From contig NZ_JACOQI010000011.1 of NCBI RefSeq assembly GCF_014297285.1, positions 1-64,000 on the forward strand: a stretch of DNA of 64,000 nucleotides, in the 5' to 3' direction. This DNA is from Dysosmobacter segnis. GTDB taxonomy: Bacteria > Bacillota > Clostridia > Oscillospirales > Oscillospiraceae. Every line of letters begins with the position of its first letter. The stretch's first letter is position 1. Positions 34,172 to 44,428 of the stretch are shown here, in pieces. The position numbers and the translations under genes were made by a program. Under the pieces are notes generated by a model that saw only the letters and a program-made list of their open reading frames with translations, ran no database searches and was not told the origin of the DNA.

Positions 34172-35074
34172 TTACAGACCGGTGTGCTCCCGGATGTAGG
34201 TACGGCCCTTGATAGCGTACTCCAGAGGATTGGCCTTGGCGGGATCCTGCTCAGCCTCCACCAGCAGCCAGCCCTGATAGCCGGCGTCGGAGAGCACCTT
34301 GAACACGGGATCGAAGTCCACGTTGCCGTCACCGGGGACGGTGAACGCGCCGTTGCGGACGGACTGCAGGAAGGACCAGTTGTTCTTGCGGGCTTCCTCC
34401 ACCACGGGCAGACGCATATCCTTCAGATGGACGTGGCCCACGCGGTCCACATACTTCTTCAGCATGGCCAGGGGATCCTCGCCGGCGAAGGTGAAGTGGC
34501 CGGTATCATAGCAGAGGAACACATACCGGGGATCGGTGTTGGACATCATGCGGTCGGTCTCCTCGCTGGTCTGGACCACGGTGCCCATGTGATGATGGAA
34601 GCACAGCTTGAAGCCATGCTCGGAAGCGATCTGGCCCAGACGGTTCAGACCCTTGCAGAAGCGATCCCACTCCTCATCGTTCATGACATGCTTGTGGCCG
34701 CCGGTGAGGATGGGCACGTCCACCTTGCCCTGAATGGAGTAGCTCTGCTCGGAGACGTTGATGTGATTTGCGCCGACAGCCTCCAGGAAGTCCAGGTTGG
34801 CGATGAAGTCCTTCTCCTCTTCCTCCATGGAACGGGTCAGGATGAAGGAAGAATACCAGCGGCTGGCGATGCGCATACCGCGCAGGTCCAGAGCCTTCTT
34901 CAGCTCAGCGGGGTCGGTGGGATACTTGTTGCCGATTTCGCAGCCGGTGAAGCCGGCCAGAGCCATCTCGCTGACGGTCTGCTGGAAGGTGTTCTCGGCA
35001 CCCAGCTCCGGCATATCGTCATTGCACCAGCCGATGGGAGCAATACCCAGGGAAACAGTTTTCGGATCAAACAT
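34172..35074 (-). CDS. iolE: Inosose dehydratase
   Basis: 300-aa TIM-barrel metalloenzyme that dehydrates 2-keto-myo-inositol to THcHDO. Typical stretches are IGWCNDDMPELG at the N-terminus, FHHHMGTVVQTSEE with metal-binding His, CYDTGHFTFAGEDP and HVHLKDMR. First gene of the iol operon, 160 bases downstream of the promoter, with AAGGAGG before the ATG. Confidence 0.94.
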   Translation of the reverse strand: MFDPKTVSLGIAPIGWCNDDMPELGAENTFQQTVSEMALAGFTGCEIGNKYPTDPAELKKALDLRGMRIASRWYSSFILTRSMEEEEKDFIANLDFLEAVGANHINVSEQSYSIQGKVDVPILTGGHKHVMNDEEWDRFCKGLNRLGQIASEHGFKLCFHHHMGTVVQTSEETDRMMSNTDPRYVFLCYDTGHFTFAGEDPLAMLKKYVDRVGHVHLKDMRLPVVEEARKNNWSFLQSVRNGAFTVPGDGNVDFDPVFKVLSDAGYQGWLLVEAEQDPAKANPLEYAIKGRTYIREHTGL

Positions 35075-35216
35075 AAAACGTCCTCCTTATGAATATTTAG
35101 GATCATTATTTGGATAAGCGTACAAATAGAAAATGGTTTGCGGGGAAAAGGTTGGCGAAAGCGCAAACGGATTTTTCTGTGTCCGTTAACAGACATGCGG
35201 AAACTACATCCGCAAG

Positions 35217-35266
35217 AAAACGATTTCGCTTGTTATCAAGATAGCACGGTTCCCAAAAAAAATCAA
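35217..35266 (-). promoter_or_regulatory. iol operon promoter with LacI/cre-like operator
   Basis: On the minus strand TTGATT (35266-35261), a 17-base spacer and TATCTT (35243-35238) form a promoter. Immediately downstream, GCGAAATCGTTTTC (about 35230-35216) is an imperfect palindrome centred on CG, as in LacI-family or CcpA sites. The following 140-base leader holds a TGCGGA/TCCGCA stem (35192-35213 region) and no gene. Assignment of the regulator is a guess. Confidence 0.5.
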
Positions 35267-35350
35267 CGCTTTCCCACGGCAAAACCAGATTTTTTCCGAA
35301 AGTGCCAAAGGTGGGCTGTTTTTTTTATTGCTTTTAGAGAATGGCGGGGG

Positions 35351-35377
35351 ACCGTGTGCTGTTCCGGCGCATAGAAT
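35351..35377 (+). promoter_or_regulatory. Possible sigma-K-type sporulation promoter
   Basis: AC at 35351-35352 and CATAGAAT at 35370-35377 fit the AC-N17-CATAnnnT pattern of late mother-cell promoters. The DUF11 gene starts 49 bases downstream. No sigma-A promoter is seen here. Confidence 0.4.
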
Positions 35378-35425
35378 GGAACGCGCAGACGCGCGAATCT
35401 GAGCGATTTTAAGGAGGCTTGTTTT

Positions 35426-36283
35426 ATGCCCACATCCTTTCAGAATATGGCGACCCTCACCTATACCGGCGGCACCGTCAATTCCAATATTGTCACCGGA
35501 GAGCTGAGGGAGGTCCTGACCGCCGCAAAAACGGCGGTGCGGGAGAATTACGAGCCGGGCGGGACGGTCACGTATGTGGTCAGCCTTACCAACAGCGGCG
35601 TCACGCCCCTGACGGGCCTGACCATTTCCGACAACCTGGGCGGCTACACCTTTGGCGGAGCGACCCTATATCCTCTGGCCTATTTGCCGGGCAGCGTTCG
35701 GTACTATGTGAACGGCGCACTGCAAGCCGCTCCGGTTGTTAACGCCGGACCGCCCATGACCGTCACCGGCATCACGGTCCCTGCCGGGGGCAGCACCCTT
35801 GTGATCTATGAGACGGAGGTGACCCGCTACGCGCCGCTGGCAGCGGAGTCCAGCGTTGTCAACACCGTCACCGTGACCGGCGGCGGGCTGGCCGCACCTG
35901 TGACGGCGGAGGAGACAGTTGGCGTGGTGAGCAGCCCGAGACTGTCCATCACCAAGGGGCTGAATCCCACGGTGGTAGCGGAGAACGGCCGGATCACCTA
36001 CACCTTTACCATCCAGAACACCGGCAATACCCCCGTCACCGCGACGGACGATGTGATCCTCCGGGATACCTTTGATCCGGTTCTCAACGGTCTCACGGTG
36101 ACCTACAACGGCGCACCCTGGACTGCCGGTACGCAGTACACCTATGACGGGACCACAGGTCTGTTCGCTACAACAGCGGGGCAGATCACCGTCCCCGCGG
36201 CCACGTATACCCAGGACCCGGTAACCGGGGCGTGGGCCGTGACCCCCGGCGTCAGCGAGCTGATCGTCACCGGCACGGTATAA
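35426..36283 (+). CDS. DUF11-repeat protein, possibly spore-surface
   Basis: 285-aa beta-rich protein made of two DUF11-type Ig-like repeats: one at about residues 35-130 (GGTVTYVVSLTNSGVTPLTG) and one at about 175-280 (NGRITYTFTIQNTGNTPVTA). Such repeats build stalks of surface proteins. There is no signal peptide, membrane helix or sortase motif, so it is either kept in the cell or delivered as a coat or exosporium protein, which the sigma-K-like promoter would explain. The ATG follows AAGGAGG. It is monocistronic. Confidence 0.7.
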   Translation: MPTSFQNMATLTYTGGTVNSNIVTGELREVLTAAKTAVRENYEPGGTVTYVVSLTNSGVTPLTGLTISDNLGGYTFGGATLYPLAYLPGSVRYYVNGALQAAPVVNAGPPMTVTGITVPAGGSTLVIYETEVTRYAPLAAESSVVNTVTVTGGGLAAPVTAEETVGVVSSPRLSITKGLNPTVVAENGRITYTFTIQNTGNTPVTATDDVILRDTFDPVLNGLTVTYNGAPWTAGTQYTYDGTTGLFATTAGQITVPAATYTQDPVTGAWAVTPGVSELIVTGTV

Positions 36284-36299
36284 GAGGCAGCCAAGGACA

Positions 36300-36326
36300 A
36301 AAGGAAGGGCGCAGGCCCTCCTTTTT
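36300..36326 (+). terminator. Terminator of the DUF11 gene
   Basis: AAGGA(A)GGGC and G(GC)CCTCCTT pair around a GCA loop and TTTTT follows, 17 bases after the stop. Confidence 0.8.
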
Positions 36327-36350
36327 GCACCGTGTTCGACAGAAAAATGA

Positions 36351-36481
36351 TTGACAAGCGCGGACGCACATGGTACGATCGATGCTGATTTGTTGAATCA
36401 GGTCTTTTTTGAATACAAAATGAGCAAAGGCGTTCATTTTCAGCGGGAGCATGGCTCCCGTTGGAAGTGGACGCCTTTTTT
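36351..36481 (+). ncRNA. Candidate small RNA upstream of glnA
   Basis: A consensus-like promoter (TTGACA 36351-36356, 17-base spacer, TACGAT 36374-36379) is followed by a stem CTGATT/AATCAG (36385-36401) and, at 36426-36481, a long stem-loop ending in TTTTTT: GGCGTTCATTTTC pairs with GGAAGTGGACGCC using several G-U pairs, and CGGGAGC/GCTCCCG forms the tip. A transcript of about 95 nt is predicted that ends well before the separate glnA promoter. No open reading frame fits. It could be a regulatory RNA tied to nitrogen control. Confidence 0.55.
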
Positions 36482-36622
36482 GTTGCAGAACGGGCTGGCG
36501 GTTGGAAAAGAATCGCCGCAGAGCGCAAAACAGGACAGGAGATCAGACCGGCAGCAGCCTCCAATGTGTGAGCATGACGGAGAATAAGTCTCGGAAAACC
36601 ATGATTTTTTCTGTTTTACATA

Positions 36623-36652
36623 TTGTAAATTCATGAAAAGGTGTGCTATAAC
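36623..36652 (+). promoter_or_regulatory. Promoter of glnA
   Basis: TTGTAA (36623-36628), an 18-base spacer and TATAAC (36647-36652) lie 76 bases before the glnA ATG. The leader between them contains a short GGCCTGGATCGCCGGGC stem-like stretch at about 36674-36690. The stretch 36482-36622 holds nothing else I can support. Confidence 0.6.
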
Positions 36653-36727
36653 AGTTGCATCAAAAAATGAGGGGGCCTGGATCGCCGGGCATGCATACGG
36701 AAACCATAACGGAAAGGCGGAGACAAT

Positions 36728-37933
36728 ATGCAGTATTCGGTTGAGGAGATCAAGCAGTATGCGGCGGAGGAGGACGTGAAGTTCATCCGCATGGCCTTCT
36801 GCGACGCGGCGGGCCGCCAGAAAAATATCGCCATTATGCCGGAGGAACTGGACCGGGCCTTCCAGTACGGTATCGCCATCGACGGCTCCGCCATTCCCGG
36901 CTTCGGCGGGGAGGTCCACTCTGATCTGCTGCTGCGCCCGGACCCGTCCACCCTCTGTGTGCTGCCCTGGCGGCCGGAGCATGGACGGGTGGTGCGGATG
37001 TTCTGCGCCGTGACCCAGCCGGACGGCACCGTCATCGGCGCGGACGCCCGGAGCCTGTTGAAAAAAACGGTAGAGGACGCCAAAAAGGCCGGATTGACCT
37101 TTGCCTTCGGAACAGAGATGGAATTCTATCTGTTCCGGCTGGACGAGGACGGCGAGCCCACCAAAATTCCCTATGACCGTGCCGGTTACATGGACATTGC
37201 CCCGGCAGACAAGGGGGAGAATGTCCGCCGGGAGGCCTGCCTGACGCTGGAGCGCATGGGCATCCGGCCGGAAAGCTCTCACCATGAGGAGGGCCCCGGC
37301 CAGAACGAAATTGATTTCCGCTATGCAGACCCGGTCACTGCGGCGGATAACGCCGTGACCTTCCGGGCGGCTGTGGATACGGTGGCGGCCCGGAACGGGC
37401 TGTATGCCGATTTCGGACCCAAGCCTCTGGCAGACAAGGCGGGCAACGGAATGCACATCAACTTCTCCGCTGTCAGCGAGGATAAGCGGGACGTGATGCC
37501 CCAGGTCCTTGCCGGGGTGCTGGCCCATGTGGAGGCCATGACGGCGTTCCTGAACCCCACGGAGGAATCCTACCGCCGCTTTGGAAGCTGGAAGGCACCC
37601 GGCTATCTTTCCTGGTCCGCTGAGAACCGCTCTCAGCTCATCCGGGTCCCGGCGGCGGTGGGGGAATACCGGCGGGCGGAACTGCGGTCTCCGGACCCGC
37701 TGTGCAACCCGTATCTGGCCTTTGTCCTGCTGATTCGGGCGGGAATGGAGGGCGTTGCTCACAACATGCAGCTGCCGCCTGCGGCGGATCTGAACCTCTA
37801 CACGGCGCCGGAGGAGATCCGGGCCCGGTACCGCAGACTGCCGGAGACCTGGGCGGAGGCCAAGGCAGCGGCCGCCGCCAGTGATTTTATCAAAGAACAT
37901 CTTCCTGCAGCGATCATCCAATACTATACCTGA
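36728..37933 (+). CDS. glnA: Glutamine synthetase (short type I)
   Basis: 401-aa glutamine synthetase, making glutamine from glutamate, ammonia and ATP. Catalytic motifs seen are DGSAIPGF (active-site loop), FGTEMEFYLF (metal ligands), SSHHEEGPGQNEIDFRY (ATP site), NGMHINFS and the glutamate loop NPTEESYRR. It is about 40 residues shorter than Bacillus GlnA and lacks the adenylylation-loop extension. It is transcribed with the ANTAR regulator 49 bases downstream. Confidence 0.93.
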   Translation: MQYSVEEIKQYAAEEDVKFIRMAFCDAAGRQKNIAIMPEELDRAFQYGIAIDGSAIPGFGGEVHSDLLLRPDPSTLCVLPWRPEHGRVVRMFCAVTQPDGTVIGADARSLLKKTVEDAKKAGLTFAFGTEMEFYLFRLDEDGEPTKIPYDRAGYMDIAPADKGENVRREACLTLERMGIRPESSHHEEGPGQNEIDFRYADPVTAADNAVTFRAAVDTVAARNGLYADFGPKPLADKAGNGMHINFSAVSEDKRDVMPQVLAGVLAHVEAMTAFLNPTEESYRRFGSWKAPGYLSWSAENRSQLIRVPAAVGEYRRAELRSPDPLCNPYLAFVLLIRAGMEGVAHNMQLPPAADLNLYTAPEEIRARYRRLPETWAEAKAAAAASDFIKEHLPAAIIQYYT

Positions 37934-37982
37934 CCGCTCAGAAAGCACGCGGTAAAAAGCATAGAAAAGGAGGGGGACAACG

Positions 37983-38564
37983 ATGGAGCTTGGCCATGCG
38001 TACAGCGTTCTGGTGGTGTCCGCCTCCGCAAAATTCAATGAATCCGTCCGGGGCCTTCTGCCGGAGCGGTTCTATTGGCCGGTCACGGTGCTGACGGACG
38101 CCGCCGGTGCCCGCCGGGAGCTGCTGGAAAACAGCTACGATCTGGTGGTGATCAACACGCCGCTGCCGGATGAGTTCGGCACCCGACTGGCGCAGGATAT
38201 CTGCCAGCACAGCGCCGCCGGGGTACTGCTGCTGGTGAAGGCAGAGCATTTTCCGGATATTGACGGACGGCTGACGCCACAGGGCGTTCTGGTGCTGTCC
38301 AAGCCTATGTCGACCCAGCTGTTTACCCAATCCCTGCGGCTGCTGTGCGGTACCCGGGAGCGTTTGCGGGGGCTGGAAAAGAAGAATGCCACCATTGAGG
38401 AAAAAATGGAGGAGATCCGCCTTGTGAACCGGGCCAAGTGGCTGCTGATCGAGGAACTGAATATGACGGAGCAGGAGGCCCACCGATACATCGAAAAGCA
38501 GGCGATGGACCGCTGCGTGACGAAGCGGGCCGTGGCGGAGCAGATCTTGTCGACTTATAAATAA
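37983..38564 (+). CDS. ANTAR-domain response regulator
   Basis: 193-aa protein with a degenerate receiver domain (residues 1-120; SYDLVVINTPLPDEFG occupies the usual phosphorylation site, with Asn or Thr in place of a clear Asp) followed by a coiled coil (LRGLEKKNATIEEKMEEI) and a C-terminal ANTAR domain (KWLLIEELNMTEQEAHRYIE). ANTAR domains bind paired hexaloop RNA hairpins and prevent termination. Its coupling to glnA suggests control of nitrogen-assimilation transcripts. The ATG follows AAGGAGGGGG. Confidence 0.85.
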   Translation: MELGHAYSVLVVSASAKFNESVRGLLPERFYWPVTVLTDAAGARRELLENSYDLVVINTPLPDEFGTRLAQDICQHSAAGVLLLVKAEHFPDIDGRLTPQGVLVLSKPMSTQLFTQSLRLLCGTRERLRGLEKKNATIEEKMEEIRLVNRAKWLLIEELNMTEQEAHRYIEKQAMDRCVTKRAVAEQILSTYK

Positions 38565-38589
38565 AAACTGCCAAAGCGGGACTGCGTAG

Positions 38590-40224
<1,635 letters not shown>

Positions 40225-40261
40225 AGGCGCAATATCTGAATTTATTTTTCAGGAGGTCTCT

Positions 40262-41803
40262 ATGGCATCACAAACCGTTTTAGTTCTCGATTTCGGAGGT
40301 CAGTATAATCAGCTTATCGCCCGGCGGGTCCGGGAATGCAGTGTATACTGCGAGGTCAGGCCTTACACCACCCCGGTGGCGGAGATCAAGGCGATGGCCC
40401 CCATCGGCATTATCTTTACCGGCGGGCCCAACAGTGTGTACGATCCTGCATCCCCGCAGGCGGACCCGGAGATCTTCAAGCTGGGGATCCCCATTCTGGG
40501 CATTTGCTACGGCTGTCAGCTCATCGCTCACAATCTGGGCGGCCGGGTGACGGCGGCTACGGCGGATTCCGCCCGGGAGTACGGCAAGACGGAGACCTAT
40601 TTCCGCACCGACTGCAAGCTGTTCAAGGGCCTGCCTGCCGAGAGCGTTACCTGGATGAGCCACGGCGACTATATGGAGAAGGTGCCGGAGGGTTTTGAAC
40701 TGGTGGCTCATTCCGACGCCTGTCCCAATGTGGCCATCTGTGACGAGCGCCGGGGCTTTTACGGCGTCCAGTTCCACCCGGAGGTGAATCACACCGTCTA
40801 CGGCACCGCCATGCTCCGCAACTTCCTCTATGAGGTCTGCGGCGCAAAGGGGCAGTGGACCATGGGAGATTATAAGGATGTTGCCATCCGTCAGATCCGG
40901 GAAAAGGTGGGGGACGGCAAGGTGCTGCTGGCCCTCTCTGGCGGCGTGGATTCCTCTGTGGCGGCGGCGCTGATAGCGGAGGCCGTAGGCAATCAACTGA
41001 CATGCGTATTTGTGGACCACGGCCTCATGCGTCTCAACGAGGGAGACGAGGTAGAGGAGGCCTTCAGAAAGTGGGACATCAACTTCGTCCGGGTCAACGC
41101 GGAGAAGCTGTTTTTGAGCAAGCTGGCCGGCGTCAGTGAGCCGGAGCGCAAACGGAAGATCATCGGCGAGGAATTCATCCGGGTCTTTGAGGCGGAAGCA
41201 AAAAAAATCGGCCAGGTGGATTACCTGGCTCAGGGTACGATTTACCCGGATGTGATCGAGTCCGGCGCCGGTGACGCTGCTGTGATCAAGAGCCATCACA
41301 ATGTGGGCGGTCTGCCGGATTATGTGGATTTTAAGGAGATCATCGAGCCTCTGCGGATGCTCTTTAAGGACGAGGTGCGGCAGCTGGGCCGTGAGTTGGG
41401 TCTGCCGGAGTATCTGGTGATGCGTCAGCCCTTCCCCGGCCCCGGCCTTGCCATCCGCTGTCTGGGGGATGTGACGAAGGAAAAACTGGATATTCTGCGT
41501 CTGGCGGATTTCATCTTCCGGGACGAGGTTGCCAAGGCGCATCTGGAGAGCGCCATGAGTCAGTATTTCGCAGTGCTGACCAATATGCGCTCCGTAGGTG
41601 TGCAGGGCGATGGCCGGACCTATGATTATACTCTGGCCCTCCGCAGTGTCACCACCACGGACTTCATGACCGCCGACTGGACCCGGATCCCCTACGATGT
41701 GCTGGACCGGGTCTCCGTCCGTATCGTCAACGAGGTGCCCCACATCAACCGCATCGTCTACGATATTACCTCCAAGCCCCCTGCGACTATTGAGTGGGAA
41801 TGA
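40262..41803 (+). CDS. guaA: GMP synthase (glutamine-hydrolysing)
   Basis: 513-aa enzyme converting XMP to GMP. N-terminal class I amidotransferase: [13 protein letters not shown] holds the catalytic Cys, FHPEVNHT the His and Glu. ATP-pyrophosphatase domain: [15 protein letters not shown] is the P-loop. The C-terminal dimerisation domain ends [11 protein letters not shown], the usual terminus. The ATG at 40262 has AGGAGG upstream. Confidence 0.97.
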   Translation: MASQTVLVLDFGGQYNQLIARRVRECSVYCEVRPYTTPVAEIKAMAPIGIIFTGGPNSVYDPASPQADPEIFKLGIPILGICYGCQLIAHNLGGRVTAATADSAREYGKTETYFRTDCKLFKGLPAESVTWMSHGDYMEKVPEGFELVAHSDACPNVAICDERRGFYGVQFHPEVNHTVYGTAMLRNFLYEVCGAKGQWTMGDYKDVAIRQIREKVGDGKVLLALSGGVDSSVAAALIAEAVGNQLTCVFVDHGLMRLNEGDEVEEAFRKWDINFVRVNAEKLFLSKLAGVSEPERKRKIIGEEFIRVFEAEAKKIGQVDYLAQGTIYPDVIESGAGDAAVIKSHHNVGGLPDYVDFKEIIEPLRMLFKDEVRQLGRELGLPEYLVMRQPFPGPGLAIRCLGDVTKEKLDILRLADFIFRDEVAKAHLESAMSQYFAVLTNMRSVGVQGDGRTYDYTLALRSVTTTDFMTADWTRIPYDVLDRVSVRIVNEVPHINRIVYDITSKPPATIEWE

Positions 41804-41810
41804 TTGCAAT

Positions 41811-41852
41811 AACCCGCCGGTTCGCTGCAACGCAGCGGACCGACGGGTTTTC
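41811..41852 (+). terminator. Terminator of pyrG-guaA
   Basis: AACCCGCCGGT and ACCGACGGGTT pair around an inner CGCTG/CAGCG stem and TTCC follows, seven bases after the guaA stop. Confidence 0.75.
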
Positions 41853-42002
41853 CATGATATACTGTCAGTTTGCTGCCAAAACGTTTTGACTGTGAAAAAG
41901 CCATGTGGTAAAATTAATTCAAGAATGAAAGCGAATTGGGTCACGAACATCTAATTTCTCACTTTTGACGCTTTGAAATCCGGCGAAAGGGGGGCCAACG
42001 GA

Positions 42003-42146
42003 ATGGGAAGCATCGTCGAAGCTGCCCTATATGACATTGTCGGGAAGTTTTTCCTGCTTTTCGTGATCGTGCCTGCGGGGGTCATCTTTTTGGGATATGT
42101 GATCTACATGATCGCGAAAATCCTTCAGGAACTGCGAAAAAAGTAG
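42003..42146 (+). CDS. 47-aa single-pass membrane protein
   Basis: A small gene reading MGSIVEAALYDIVGKFFLLF onward, with one long hydrophobic helix (residues about 13-38) and a basic C-terminus (LQELRKK). AAAGGGGGG lies about eight to ten bases before the ATG, and a strong terminator follows directly, so it is very likely expressed. No family recognised. Confidence 0.65.
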   Translation: MGSIVEAALYDIVGKFFLLFVIVPAGVIFLGYVIYMIAKILQELRKK

Positions 42147-42159
42147 AACTTATATATGG

Positions 42160-42198
42160 AAAGAGCCTGCTTTCTAATTTAGAAAGCAGGCTCTTTTT
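42160..42198 (+). terminator. Terminator after the 47-aa protein gene
   Basis: AAGAGCCTGCTTTCT and AGAAAGCAGGCTCTT form a 15-bp stem followed by TTT. It is symmetric enough to end the histidine kinase transcript on the minus strand as well. Confidence 0.85.
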
Positions 42199-42206
42199 AA
42201 AGCGGT

Positions 42207-43337
42207 TCACCGGAGGGGAAGGGACACCGCCACGGTGGTGCCTGCCTCCGAGCTGTTCTCCACGCACACGGTACCGCCGTGGAGCTTGACGATCTCCCAC
42301 ACCAGCGAAAGCCCCAAGCCCACGCCGCCGTATTCTCGGCTGCGGGATTTGTCCACCCGGAAAAAGGGCTGGAATACGCTCCGCTGAAAGTGTTCCGGGA
42401 TGCCCCGGCCCGTGTCGGCCACCCGAATCAACAGTTTTTCAGGCTCCGGCGTCACGGAAAGGCGCACGGAGCCGCCAGGGCGGTTATACTTGATGGCGTT
42501 CTCCGTCAGGTTGAACAGCAGGCGGTAGATCAGCGTGTCGCTGCCGGTCATGGTGCCGTCTCCCTCCCGCTCTAACATGACGTTATTTTTCTCTGCCAGC
42601 GGAGCGAGATCCGCGAAAATTTCATCGATCATAGGGCCGAGCTCGATGTGATCCGTACAGGGCACCGCCTGCAAGCCGCACATTTCCAGAAGGGTCCTTG
42701 TCATCTGGGTCATCCGCTCCGTCTGCTCCCGCAGAAGGCGGAGGAAATCTGCGGTTTCCGGCAATACGTCCGGGTGCTCGGCGGAGAAAAGCTCCACCTG
42801 CGCCTGCATCAGCGCCAGCGGTGTGCGCAGCTCATGGGCGGCGTTTCCGGTGAATTGCCGTTGGGCTGTGAAGCCCTCGTCCAGCCGCTCCAACATCTGG
42901 TTGAAGGAGTCGCTGAACTGCCGGAATTCCGGCAGCACCTCTTCCGTGATCTTCATGTCCGCCAGATTGTTGGGCTGTACCTTTTCCACCTGCGCCACGA
43001 AGGTCCGCAGAGGTCTCAGTGCCCGGCCGCTGACGAAATAGGCCAGAATGCCCCCCAACAGCGTCACCGCCGCCGTGATATACCAGTTAGTTGCTGTGAA
43101 AGAGGTTTGCGCTCCGTAGATCACGATGGTCAGGTTGGGGTCAAGCCCCTCCCGGCTGGGGTCGAAGTATTCCACCGCCCCCTCCGAGGGATCGATGGCG
43201 GTGGAGAGGTTGGCACCAATGGAGTCCATATAGTGCCGGCCGGAGCAGCCAATCAGCCAGTTCATCGCCATGCAGGTGGAGCAGATGAGCAGAGCCGTCA
43301 TCAGGGTGATCCGCCATTGCAAAGACAGCTTTTTCAT
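42207..43337 (-). CDS. Sensor histidine kinase
   Basis: 376-aa membrane kinase. Two membrane helices (about residues 10-28 and 85-105) flank a short extracytoplasmic loop, a HAMP linker follows (SGRALRPLRTFVAQVEKV), then the phosphoacceptor His in GNAAHELRTPLALM, N-box NLTENAIKYN, G1 DTGRGIP and G2 GGVGLGLSLVWEIV. It phosphorylates the partner regulator, whose gene overlaps it by four bases. Confidence 0.92.
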   Translation of the reverse strand: MKKLSLQWRITLMTALLICSTCMAMNWLIGCSGRHYMDSIGANLSTAIDPSEGAVEYFDPSREGLDPNLTIVIYGAQTSFTATNWYITAAVTLLGGILAYFVSGRALRPLRTFVAQVEKVQPNNLADMKITEEVLPEFRQFSDSFNQMLERLDEGFTAQRQFTGNAAHELRTPLALMQAQVELFSAEHPDVLPETADFLRLLREQTERMTQMTRTLLEMCGLQAVPCTDHIELGPMIDEIFADLAPLAEKNNVMLEREGDGTMTGSDTLIYRLLFNLTENAIKYNRPGGSVRLSVTPEPEKLLIRVADTGRGIPEHFQRSVFQPFFRVDKSRSREYGGVGLGLSLVWEIVKLHGGTVCVENSSEAGTTVAVSLPLR

Positions 43338-44011
43338 GCCTGCTCCTCCTCAATCAAATATCCCTCGCCGATGCGGTTGCGGACGGGGTCATAGCCCAGT
43401 GCCGTCCGCAGTTTTTTCCGCAGAGCGGAAATGTGTACCCGGATGGAGTTGCTGAAATTGTCCACGCTGTTGTCCCAGACGTGCTCCAAAAGCTCCTCCT
43501 GACTGACGGGCCGCCCCTGGTGGAGCAGCAGGTATTCCAGAATGCCGGTCTCCTTTCGCGTCAGGGCCAACGGCTGACCGGCGGCGGTGGCGGCGCGGGA
43601 GCGGGTGTCGAAGGACAGGGGCCCGCAGTGGAGCACCACATCGTTCTGGGTGAACTGCCGGAGGGTCAGGCTGCGGATGCGGGCCTCCAGTTCCTCTAAA
43701 TGAAAGGGCTTTGCCAGATAGTCGTTGGCCCCGGCGTCCAGACCTTCCACCTTGTCAGCGACCTCGCTGCGGGCGGAGAGGATCAGCACCCGCGTCTCCC
43801 GGTCGGTCTGGCGAAGGGTACGGAGCACCGTCATGCCGTCCGCTCCCGGCAGGTTCAGATCCAGCAGCACCAGATCGTACCGCTCCGAGCCAAGCAGGTC
43901 GATGGCGGTGTCACCGTCATAACAGGGATCCACACTGTAAGCAAGGCGGCGGAGACTGCGGACGATGGTCTCACAAAGGGCACGTTCATCTTCAACTACA
44001 AGAATACGCAT
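43334..44011 (-). CDS. OmpR/PhoB-family response regulator
   Basis: 225-aa regulator. The receiver has the acidic pair in VVEDERAL, the phospho-Asp in LVLLDLNLPGADG and the Lys in AKPFHLEEL; the C-terminal winged helix includes LTRKETGILEYLLLHQGR and SNSIRVHISALRKKLR. The start at 44011 is five bases after GGAGG; an ATG at 44026 is too early. It reads divergently from the redox gene trio at 44.4-46.4 kb, which is its likely target. Confidence 0.92.
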   Translation of the reverse strand: MRILVVEDERALCETIVRSLRRLAYSVDPCYDGDTAIDLLGSERYDLVLLDLNLPGADGMTVLRTLRQTDRETRVLILSARSEVADKVEGLDAGANDYLAKPFHLEELEARIRSLTLRQFTQNDVVLHCGPLSFDTRSRAATAAGQPLALTRKETGILEYLLLHQGRPVSQEELLEHVWDNSVDNFSNSIRVHISALRKKLRTALGYDPVRNRIGEGYLIEEEQA

Positions 44012-44080
44012 AAAAACCTCCGGCATAATAATCTGAGACTGTCAATAAAGTGGTAAATTCTCCGCGACGGTAAGGTAGGG

Positions 44081-44284
44081 CAGCCGTTAGCGGCTGTGCC
44101 GCTTTACGGATGCTGCATACCCCTTGCGGGTGAAGGGTGTGCGCGGGAAACCCAAGAAGGGGAAACAGGCGAAGTGCCGCCGGTGGCGGATAAAACGAGC
44201 CTGTTTCGAGGAAGGCCCCGGTTTCTGGGTGCAAAGCGCACGGAAACCGGCTGGGCCGACGGTGTATTCCTGCTCCACGCGTGG
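44081..44284. repeat. Multi-hairpin GC-rich intergenic element
   Basis: About 200 bases made of consecutive stems: CAGCCG/CGGCTG (44081-44096), CCCTT/AAGGG (44121-44136), AACAGGC/GCCTGTT (44164-44205, enclosing GCCGCC/GGTGGC), CGGTTTC/GAAACCG (44219-44249, extended by GGCC/GGCC) and palindrome CCACGCGTGG (44275-44284). No convincing gene in either strand. It resembles interspersed repeats I have seen in this family's genomes or a structured RNA; I cannot decide which. Confidence 0.45.
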
Positions 44285-44348
44285 CGAAAAGGCTTTTTCA
44301 ACACGCTGAGTGAACCATTTGTGTTCATTATAGCACAGGCAGATAAGA

Positions 44349-44401
44349 TTTCTGTTAACTTTCTGTTCTTAACGAAAATCTTACATCTCCTGTGGTACAA
44401 T
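44349..44401 (+). promoter_or_regulatory. Promoter with direct-repeat response-regulator box
   Basis: TTTCTGTT occurs at 44349-44356 and again at 44360-44367, an 11-base period typical of OmpR/PhoB-family binding. A TACAAT -10 lies at 44396-44401, while the -35 position (about 44373-44378) has no consensus, as in activator-dependent promoters. The downstream genes are the redox trio; the divergent gene encodes an OmpR-type regulator. Confidence 0.55.
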
Positions 44402-44428
44402 AAGGCAGCAATGAAGGGAGTGAGCAAA

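Noticed and set aside
31338..35092. Long plus-strand frames opposite iolD, iolB and iolE
   Set aside because: Antisense shadows; the iol proteins are well conserved on the minus strand.
44087..44278. Short frames on both strands across the multi-hairpin element
   Set aside because: Composition follows the palindromes; no ribosome sites or recognisable protein features.
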